Positions 36,390-43,756 of a stretch of 64,000 nt of DNA are shown here, piece by piece. Every line of letters begins with the position of its first letter. Positions within the stretch are counted from its first letter, which is position 1. The notes under the pieces were generated by a model. That model did not search any database and was not told the origin of the DNA. It saw nothing but the letters and a program-made list of their open reading frames with translations. Both the position numbers and the translations under genes were made by a program. This DNA comes from Arthrobacter sp. C2 (GTDB lineage Bacteria > Actinomycetota > Actinomycetes > Actinomycetales > Micrococcaceae), in the NCBI GenBank assembly GCA_024207135.1, contig CP042428.1, positions 806,001 through 870,000 of the forward strand. Reading direction: 5' to 3'.

Positions 36390-36626
36390 GGTCGTTTCTT
36401 CCTGCTTGCTGTGGCTGCTGGCGCCGCCGGCGCGTGGATTGTTGGTTGTTCAATCTCCATCAAACAGCAGGTTCGCCCGCCGTGGGAGTCCACGTTGTGA
36501 GGGGTACCGGCAGTGATCCCTTCGTCGGCAAGGGGTGGATCGGCAAACGGCCGTATACCCAGAGTGGGCCATGGGCACCGTTGACCCGATCGGGAACCAC
36601 TCCCGGAGCAAACCGAACGGGCCGAC

Positions 36627-37003
36627 TCATGATGAGGGCCTCAGCGTGGTTCTGTCCGATCGCCATGCAGCCGGTAAGAGCCACACAGGGAGAGGCCGGT
36701 CATGGAGCCTGCCCAATCCGGTGATTGGAGTGCTCGGGCACCGCCCGGCGCGGCGACCGCTCTCTCCCCCGGCGGGGCGCTCCTCGGCAGCCTCTTCTTT
36801 CAGTGGTGCCCAGCCATTCGGGATCTGCCCGGCAGCGAGTTCACCGACTGGCGCGCCACGCAGGCTGCCGAGGACGGAGCGTTCGATGACAGCGACCAAT
36901 CCGAGTACCAGAATGAACAGCACGAAGACGACGACGATTTTTCTCCTCGATCCAGCAGTGGAGCTGATCGAATCGTCCCTTGGACGAGTCTCCTTTGGCT
37001 CAT
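36627..37003 (-). pseudogene. Possible broken small membrane-protein gene
   Basis: An ATG at 37003 overlaps (ATGA) the ancestral stop of the Old Yellow Enzyme gene upstream and reads MSQRRLVQGTIRSAPLLDRG. After a run of five A (minus strand, 36942-36938) the next frame continues with a convincing membrane helix, KIVVVFVLFILVLGLVAVIE, and stays open to 36627. One extra A would join them into about 125 codons. The later part (Pro/Arg-rich) is not convincing, so this is a tentative call. Confidence 0.35.
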
Positions 37004-38139
37004 GGATGGGAAGGAAAACGTGTCGATGGTTGACTTCCTTGGTGTGATTTCTGCCACGCGGCGTAGTCCGTGTAGCCCTTGGGGCCTTCGGTGTAGAACG
37101 TGGTGTGGTCGGGTTCGTTCAGCGGAAGCCCTTCTTGCTACCTGCGGACGAGGTCCGGGTTGGCAAGTGTCGGCCTGCCCACGACCACGGCATCGGCCCA
37201 ACCACCCTCAGTGAGATTCCGTGCATCCTGCAGGGACGTCACCGAGTTGAATCCGGTGTTCAGGATGATTCTCCCACCGAATCGGGTGCGCACCTGCTGG
37301 ACGAGTGAGCCGGAGGGGTCCGTGTGCAGGATGCTCAGGCCCGCCAGTCCCAGCGGGGCGATGCCTGCGGCCACGGCCAGGAAGGTGGCCAGGGCGTCGA
37401 TGGGGTCGCTGTCCAGCGCGTCCTCGATGGTGTTTTCCGGTGAGATCCGCAGCCAGGTCTTGTCGGCTCCGATGGCCCGGGCGACGGCCGATGCCGTTTC
37501 GATGGTGAGCCGTGCACGGTCCTCCGGCGTTCCTCCGTAGCCATCGGTTCGGTGGTTGGCCGAGGGAGCCAGGAAGTGGTGGAGCAAATAGCCATTGGCG
37601 CCATGGATTTCCACGCCGTCGAAGCCTGCCGCGATGGCGTTGCGGGCAGCCTGGACGAAATCCGCAATGATTACCGGCAGTTCGTCCGTTTCCAGGGCAC
37701 GCGGGACCTCGTAGGGGATCTTTCCCTCATAGGTCCTGGTTTGTCCGTGGATGGCGATGGCGCTGGGGGCCCCTGCCTGCTGGCCCGTGATGCCGGAGTT
37801 GGCAACACGCCCCGCATGCATGATTTGGGCGATGATACGTCCGTCTTCCGCGTGGACAGCGTCGGTGACCTTGCGCCAGCCATCGATCTGCGCCTGGGTT
37901 TCGAGTCCCGGTTGGCGCACGAAACCCTGTCCGTCAGCACTGGGGTAGATGCCTTCGGTGATCAGCATCCCCATGGAAGCGCGCTGCCGGTAGTACTCGG
38001 CGACGATCTCTCCGGGTACGCCGTCGCGGCCAGACCGGGAACGGGTGAGCGGGGCCATGACGAGGCGGTTGGGCAAGTCGAGGTCACCGAGGGTGATGGG
38101 GGAAAAGATACTCGAGGTTGTTCCTTATTCAGTGTTCAT
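37000..38139 (-). pseudogene. Old Yellow Enzyme (NemA-like ene-reductase), nonsense-mutated at both ends
   Basis: The body encodes an FMN-dependent ene-reductase: IFSPITLGDLDLPNRLVMAP, AGRVANSG, the substrate His-Gly-Ala-Asn in GVEIHGANGYLLHHFLAP and NHRTDGYGG. In the same frame, ATG 38139 is followed by a TAA at codon 5 (38127-38125). A TAG at 37140-37138 interrupts the C-terminus, after which the family's typical end resumes (QEGLPLNEPDHTTFYTEGP, KGYTDYAAWQ) to a TGA at 37000. The only open start is TTG 38076, which would lose the N-terminal strand. It is probably non-functional. Confidence 0.8.
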
Positions 38140-38188
38140 GTTGGATTTGATGACTCGTGTGCCGACTCTGTTTTCAGGGTCCGACCGT

Positions 38189-38374
38189 TTACCCTCCGCC
38201 GACGATTAGGGCGCGGGTTTCGGCGATATCGCCGGAAAACAGGTCCATCATCGGGGTCTCCACAATGCCGGGGTAGATGGCATTGATCTTGAACCCCTCG
38301 GCCGCGGAATCCAGGGCTGCCAATTTCGCCATGCCCATCACCCAGTGAGTGGACGCGGAAGCGTATGCGCTGCT
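38189..38374 (-). pseudogene. Fragment of a short-chain dehydrogenase/reductase
   Basis: About 60 codons match only the C-terminal half of a classical SDR: SSAYASASTHWVMGMAK (active-site region), then INAIYPGIVETPMMD. The Lys of the Tyr-x-x-x-Lys pair is missing, the Rossmann half is absent, and the frame stops at 38189 before the usual C-terminal G-G-W end. The fragment joins directly onto the end of the alcohol dehydrogenase remnant, so a deletion probably fused the two. Confidence 0.75.
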
Positions 38375-38391
38375 TACGCCGCAGAGAGCGG

Positions 38392-39410
38392 TCAAGGCTG
38401 GAAGAGGACCTTGATGGCGCGACGTTCGTCCATGGCCTTGTAGCCTTCGGCGGCGTCATCCAGCGGGGGGGGTCAGGTCGAAGACCTTGCCGGGGTTGAT
38501 CTTGCGGTCCCAGATCAGTTGGATCAGTTCGGGCAGGAACCGGCGCACTGGGGCGGGGCCGCCGTGCAGGTGCACGCCGGAGAAAACAACTCCTCGCCGG
38601 GCAGCTGCTCGTCGTGGGAAACCCCGACATAGCCGACGTGGCCGCCGGGGCGGGTGGACCGGATCGCCTGCATCATGGATTCCTGCGTTCCAACGGCCTC
38701 ATGACGCTGTGCGCGCCGTAGCCACCGGTGAGTTCCTCGATGCGGGCAACCCCGGCGTCGCCGCGTTCCTCGACGATATCGGTGGCTCCGAATTCGCGGG
38801 CGAGGGCCTGGCGGTCGGCATGGCGGGACATGGAAATGATGCGTGTGGCGCCGAGTTGCTTGGATGCCATGATCCCTAGCAGTCCGACGGCGCCGTCACC
38901 GACGACGGCCACGGTCTTGCCAGGGCTTGCCTCGGCGGCCACGGCGGCAACCCAACCGGTGCCCAACACATCGGAGGCGGCCAATAGCGAGGGGATGAGG
39001 TCATCCTCGGGCATGGACGGGGTCGCCACGAGGGTGCCGTCGGCGTGTGGGATCCGGGCAAATTCGGCCTGGGTGCCGATCATGCTCATGATTTCGACAT
39101 GGACACAGCGGGACTGGTACCCGGCCAGACAGATCTCACAGGTGTTGTCTGATGCCATGAACGAGCCGACAACGAAGTCCCCGGGCTTGACGGACTACAC
39201 CTGCGCGCCGATCTCCTCGACCACGCCGACGTACTCGTGACCCATGGGGCTATCCGCCGCATCGTCGGCTCCGCGGTACGGCCACAGGTCGGAACCGCAG
39301 ACGCAGGAAGCAGTAACCCGGATCACTGCATCGGTGGGGTGGACGATGGCGGGTTGTTCGCGTACGGCGACGCGTACATCGCCGGGTGCGTGCATGATGA
39401 CTCCGCGCAT
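38392..39410 (-). pseudogene. Zinc-dependent alcohol dehydrogenase with one amber codon and three frameshifts
   Basis: From ATG 39410 the frame gives MRGVIMHAPGDVRVAV and the zinc/substrate region SCVCGSDLWPYRG and GHEYVGVVEEIGAQV. It stops at TAG 39197-39195 and resumes SVKPGDFVVGSFMASDNTCE. The cofactor domain (TVAVVGDGAVGLLGIMA) shifts frame near 38701, again near 38583, and again in a run of eight G (38465-38472). The tail reads AAEGYKAMDERRAIKVLFQP before TGA at 38392. The 1019-base length equals 340 codons minus one base, matching two deletions and one insertion. Confidence 0.85.
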
Positions 39411-39545
39411 GAGAGGTGATCCTCTTTGTAATCGGATCTTTTATCGATTCAACGACACCACGAATCGACCGCTGGACGGAGCCCCTGTTGATGGTGGTAC
39501 CGCAAGGGACTCCCTCGGAGCCGGGGTCTCGTCTACCGTGGAAGC

Positions 39546-40442
39546 ATGGATAATCGAGCAGAAGTGCGGGAGTTCCTTTCGTCGCGTAGGGACAAACTCA
39601 CCCCGAAACAGGTCGGCCTCCCAACCGGCAACAACCGGAGGGTCAAGGGCCTGCGACGAAACGAAGTCGCCACCTTGGCTGGTGTCAGCATCGAGTACTA
39701 CACCCGCATCGAACGCGGCTCTATCAGCGGCGTCTCCCCCGAGATCCTCGACGCCCTCGCCAAGGCGTTGCAGCTCGATGATGCGGAACGTGCACACCTT
39801 TTCGACCTCGCACAGGCGGCGAGCCCCGTAGCCAGACCTCCGCGGCGACGAAACCCCAAGACCTGGCTCGCACACCAATCCCTGCAATGGGTGCTCGACG
39901 CCGTCACGGCGGGGCCGGCGTTCGTCCGGAACGGACGCATGGATATCCTCGCGGTGAACCCCTTGGCCCGCGCGTTCTACAAGGATGTTTTCGATATGCC
40001 GGGCCAGGCGCCAAACATCGCCAGGTACACGTTCCTCGATCCCCGGGCCCACGATTTCTACCCCGATTGGGAACTCTTCGCCGAGGTCACCGTCGCCATC
40101 CTGCGCACCGAAGCTTCGCGCGATCCACACAACAAGGAACTCCACGACCTCATTGGGGAGCTCAGCACCCGATCCGACGATTTTCGGCGGCGGTGGAGCG
40201 CGCACAACGTCCGCCACCACGGGGCAGGTTCCAAGACCTTCCACCACCCGGTCGTCGGTGAAATCACACTGGCGTACGAAGGCCTGGAAATGGCAGCCGA
40301 ACCCGGCCTGACCCTCACACTTTATGCCGCAGAGCCCGGTTCCAGCTCCGAACAGGCAATGCGGCTGCTCGCCTCGTGGGCAGCGACCGAGTACGGCATA
40401 CAGGCCACCTCCACCGTCGCCGAGGCGCCAACCGACCGCTGA
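39546..40442 (+). CDS. XRE-family regulator with MmyB-like ligand domain
   Basis: The 298-residue regulator has an N-terminal XRE HTH (about 30-85; GLRRNEVATLAGVSIEYYTR, then IERG) and a MmyB-type domain (about 105-285) with DILAVNPLARAFY and an FHHP segment (Phe-His-His-Pro). MmyB-like domains resemble PAS folds and may bind fatty acids or other small ligands. It diverges from the decayed dehydrogenase/OYE series, which it probably controlled. The ATG lies six bases after TACCGT, and GGAAG between them could be a ribosome site. Confidence 0.9.
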   Translation: MDNRAEVREFLSSRRDKLTPKQVGLPTGNNRRVKGLRRNEVATLAGVSIEYYTRIERGSISGVSPEILDALAKALQLDDAERAHLFDLAQAASPVARPPRRRNPKTWLAHQSLQWVLDAVTAGPAFVRNGRMDILAVNPLARAFYKDVFDMPGQAPNIARYTFLDPRAHDFYPDWELFAEVTVAILRTEASRDPHNKELHDLIGELSTRSDDFRRRWSAHNVRHHGAGSKTFHHPVVGEITLAYEGLEMAAEPGLTLTLYAAEPGSSSEQAMRLLASWAATEYGIQATSTVAEAPTDR

Positions 40443-40631
40443 ACCCGACAACGAAGACCAAGGTCCGACGCGCATTCCGTCGGCCTTGTACGGTGAAGCC
40501 CCGGCAGCGGTACCGCTCAGACTAGGACGGAACCTCCCAACAAGGTGCTCTCGGGCATCGGCACGGATAACTGGTCCCGCCACAGGGCTTCCAAAGACCA
40601 ACCAACACGATCGAACAAAGGACGCATCTGC

Positions 40632-40997
40632 ATGAAGATCGAACTGGCCATCAACGGAAACCGTGTTGACGCCCAACTGTATGACCATCCGGTGGCACGC
40701 GAACTGGCTGGGCTGCTGCCCCTCGATCTCGAATTCAACGATTTCAACGCGGTCGAGAAAGTCGCGACCCTCGACCAGGCACTTGGCCTGGATGGTGTGC
40801 CCCACGCGGATGCTCCCGGCCCTGGTGAAATCGGCTACTACGCCCCAGCCCAGGGCCTGGTCCTGTACTACGGCAGCCCCGGGAAATGGCCCGGACTCGT
40901 GCGCATGGGACGATTCGACTACGACTTGGGTGCGCTGCGCGCGCTACCGGACAGGACGCTGATCCATTTCGCATTGGCTGCCGTCCCCAACCCCTGA
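40632..40997 (+). CDS. Cyclophilin-like-fold protein (cytoplasmic)
   Basis: The 121-residue product starts at ATG 40632 (MKIELAINGNRVDAQLYDHP) and has no signal. It contains the cyclophilin-like-fold segments ARELAGLLPLDLEFNDFN, EIGYYAPAQGLVLYYG and RMGRFDYDLGAL. Function in the family is unknown. It lies 190 bases downstream of the XRE gene and shares its fold with the lipoprotein at 34453, on the other side of the decayed operon. Confidence 0.8.
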   Translation: MKIELAINGNRVDAQLYDHPVARELAGLLPLDLEFNDFNAVEKVATLDQALGLDGVPHADAPGPGEIGYYAPAQGLVLYYGSPGKWPGLVRMGRFDYDLGALRALPDRTLIHFALAAVPNP

Positions 40998-41205
40998 CCC
41001 ACCCCTCTAGTCGGTGAGGTCCCGTGGTCCCGCTCGGTGAGGAACACCCTTGAATCCTTTCCAAAAGCGCAGGACAGAGACTCCCAAAACCGCGCCAGAC
41101 CTGCCTTCGACGGCAACAGAATCAACTGCACCGCGAGAAACGGGCGAGCAAGCCATCGACTGATTCGGCGCACCGAAGCAGAGAACTTCCGAGAAAAAGG
41201 ACAAC

Positions 41206-41931
41206 ATGGAACGCCCATTCGTCATCATCCACACGCACACCTCAATCGACGGAAACATCGACGGAATGGACCTGCCCGCATTCGAAGCCGGCAGCCAGCT
41301 CTATCAAGACCTGTCGTTGACCCCCGGCAAGCAGGTGCTCAACGTGGATGCCTACCTGAACGGCAAGACCTCCACGGAAGACAACATCACCCACTACAAG
41401 GTCCCCGATGTGGACGAGCACGCCGCGCAGGTCCCGGCCGGGGACTTCATAGCCGAGCCCGATGCAGGCATGTACTACATTTCCATCGACCCTCGTGGGG
41501 AGCTCGCGTGGGAAACCAATACATTCGGTTACGGTGGCGTCCCCGCACATTTCCTTGACGTGCTCACCGACCAGGCAAGCAACGCCTACAAGGACTTCCT
41601 GCGCCGGAAGAAAATCTCGTACATCATCGCAGGCACCGATCAAGTCGACTACGGCATCATGCTGACCAAACTCGCCAACCTTGGCATCAAACGCCTCATG
41701 GTCGGTGGTGGCGGCACCATCAACTGGTCGTTCCTCCAGCAGGGCCTGGTGGATGAAGTCAGCATGGTGTTGGCCCCAATTGCGAATGGCGACCCTAATG
41801 CCCCTCGCTTTTTTACAGCCCGCGAACCGTATAGTTCTGTCAGTCCCGTCGCTTTGCGGCTGAGCAGCGTTGAAGACCTCGGCGACAGCGTCGTTTGGCT
41901 GCGCTATACCGTCAATCAGCCCACCCCATAG
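41206..41931 (+). CDS. RibD C-terminal/dihydrofolate reductase-like reductase
   Basis: The 241-residue product has the RibD-C fold: HTHTSIDGNIDGMDLPAF at the start, the NADPH-site segment LMVGGGGTINWSFLQQGLVD and E-V-S-M-V-L-A-P. RibD-like stand-alone proteins reduce small carbonyl or pterin-like compounds, but the substrate is unknown. It is likely transcribed with the upstream cyclophilin-like gene or alone; AAGGAC precedes the ATG. Linkage to an XRE/MmyB regulator suggests a redox role. Confidence 0.85.
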   Translation: MERPFVIIHTHTSIDGNIDGMDLPAFEAGSQLYQDLSLTPGKQVLNVDAYLNGKTSTEDNITHYKVPDVDEHAAQVPAGDFIAEPDAGMYYISIDPRGELAWETNTFGYGGVPAHFLDVLTDQASNAYKDFLRRKKISYIIAGTDQVDYGIMLTKLANLGIKRLMVGGGGTINWSFLQQGLVDEVSMVLAPIANGDPNAPRFFTAREPYSSVSPVALRLSSVEDLGDSVVWLRYTVNQPTP

Positions 41932-42100
41932 GACTCTTTTGATTTGTTGATCCGGGATCCGAGGCGTCGCCGTGTGGCCTGAACCGTCACGCCAAGGCAT
42001 GGTTCCGGTTGGGGATCGCCACGCACTGCCCGACTGGGCTTGCAGGTTTTCCGGTCGACCGAAACCGTGATGAGGCACTGCCGGTAGACTTGATGGCGAC

Positions 42101-43615
42101 ATGACTGAGAATTATCCTGCGGCCGATGCGGCCGGCAATGACGAACTTTTCACCGCCGAGGAACTTGAGACGGCACTGAAGGTGCTGGGCCAGGTGCACC
42201 GGCTGGACGCCGAGGACGAACGGCACATCGCGGTGCGCCGGGCCACCGGCAAGATGTTCAAGTCCGCCAAGCGGCACCGCAAGAACGAGAAGCGATCGGC
42301 CATCAACGCCGCCGACCGCGCCGTGGTCGAGCGCACCGCCACAGGTTCCCCGCAGCGCCTGGACGACGAGACCCTCGGCCTGGACTTGAGCACCCCGACC
42401 GACGAGCACACCGCCGGCGAATACATCAAGCCGCGCGGCTGCTACATCTGCAAGCAGCGCTACACCACCGTGGACGCCTTCCACCACTACCTGTGCCCGG
42501 AGTGCGCCGCGGCCGGACGCGAGCGCCGCGATGCCCGGGCGGACCTGACCGGCAAGCGTGCCCTGCTCACCGGCGGGCGCGCCAAGATCGGCATGCACAT
42601 CGCCCTGCGCCTGCTGCGCGACGGCGCCCACACCACCATCACCACGCGTTTCCCGCGCGATGCCGCACGCCGCTTTGCCGCGCTGGAGGACTCCGCGGAC
42701 TGGATCCACCGCCTGCGCATCGTCGGCATCGACCTGCGCGATCCCTCCCAGGTGATCTCGCTGGCCGACCGCGTCGCCGCCGAGGGCCCGCTGGACATCC
42801 TGATCAACAATGCCGCGCAGACCGTGCGCCGCACCTCGAACTCCTACCTACACCTGATCGAATCCGAAAACCAGCCGCTGCCGGCCGAGCTCGAGTTCGC
42901 GCACGGCGGCCCGGAGGTCTGGGGCGAGGCCAATCCCCCCTCCGAGCACCCCAAGGCCCTGGCCAGCGCCTTCCGCCTGGAGGACTCGGCGCTGCTGGTC
43001 CCGGCAACCCCGACCAACTACGACGCGCAGGCCGTGGCCGACCTGGCCATGACCGCGGGCTCCGCAACGCTGGAGCGCATTGCCGCGGGCACCGCGATCG
43101 ATGCCGGCGGGATGGTCCCGGACGTGGTCACCGAGAACTCCTGGACGCAGATCCTGGGCGACGTGGACGCGCTGGAAATGCTCGAGGTGCAGCTGTGCAA
43201 CGTCACCGCTCCCTTCCTGCTGGCCTCGCGCCTGCGCCCGGCGCTGGCGGCCTCGGACGCGCACCGCAAGTACATCGTGAACGTCTCGGCCATGGAAGGG
43301 CAGTTCTCCCGCCGCTACAAGGGCGCCGGGCACCCGCACACCAACATGGCCAAGGCCTCGCTGAACATGCTCACGCGCACCAGCGCCGAGGAAATGCTGC
43401 AGACGGACCGGATCCTCATGTCGGCGGTGGACACCGGGTGGATCACCGACGAGCGTCCGCACGATTCCAAGGTCCGCATGGTTGCCGAGGGTTGGCACGC
43501 GCCGCTGGATTTGATCGACGGAGCGGCCCGCGTCTACCAGCCGATCGTCGACGGGGAACGCGGCATCGACCTCTACGGCTGCTTCCTGAAGGACTACGAG
43601 CCCTCCCCCTGGTAG
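42101..43615 (+). CDS. Large SDR-family protein with an N-terminal Cys4 motif and no catalytic Tyr
   Basis: The 504-residue product has a helical basic N-terminus (about 15-75). A Cys4 motif follows at Cys114, Cys117, Cys132 and Cys135 (GCYICKQRY to LCPEC), which looks like a zinc ribbon. A Rossmann SDR domain starts near residue 147 (RALLTGGRAKIGMHIA, then LDILINNAAQT). The place of the Tyr-x-x-x-Lys pair reads HPHTNMAKAS, with Thr instead of Tyr. TAGACT (42085-42090) lies ten bases before the ATG, so the leader would be very short. I know similar proteins from plants and fungi but no firm function. Confidence 0.85.
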   Translation: MTENYPAADAAGNDELFTAEELETALKVLGQVHRLDAEDERHIAVRRATGKMFKSAKRHRKNEKRSAINAADRAVVERTATGSPQRLDDETLGLDLSTPTDEHTAGEYIKPRGCYICKQRYTTVDAFHHYLCPECAAAGRERRDARADLTGKRALLTGGRAKIGMHIALRLLRDGAHTTITTRFPRDAARRFAALEDSADWIHRLRIVGIDLRDPSQVISLADRVAAEGPLDILINNAAQTVRRTSNSYLHLIESENQPLPAELEFAHGGPEVWGEANPPSEHPKALASAFRLEDSALLVPATPTNYDAQAVADLAMTAGSATLERIAAGTAIDAGGMVPDVVTENSWTQILGDVDALEMLEVQLCNVTAPFLLASRLRPALAASDAHRKYIVNVSAMEGQFSRRYKGAGHPHTNMAKASLNMLTRTSAEEMLQTDRILMSAVDTGWITDERPHDSKVRMVAEGWHAPLDLIDGAARVYQPIVDGERGIDLYGCFLKDYEPSPW

Positions 43616-43713
43616 GAGCTTGATGCGCCCGGTGGCCGGCCGCCGCTCGACGGCCGGCCACGAGGCGGCGCACGTTCCCTCTGCGGCCAATACGCGGGCC
43701 CGGCACCCGGACA

Positions 43714-43741
43714 TTGTCAAACGCTCGTTTCATGTTTGAAT
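43714..43741 (+). promoter_or_regulatory. Candidate promoter of pepN
   Basis: TTGTCA (43714-43719) and TTGAAT (43736-43741) are separated by 16 bases. The -10 overlaps the in-frame TTG at 43736, which argues for the ATG at 43757 as the true start. Confidence 0.4.
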
Positions 43742-43756
43742 GGTCTGGTGGATCAC

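Noticed and set aside
36627-39410. Several in-frame TAG codons as a sign of amber suppression or recoding
   Set aside because: Ordinary genes here also end in TAG (for example prcB and pafBC), no suppressor tRNA or pyl-type gene is visible, and the region also has frameshifts and a TAA. Decay is simpler.
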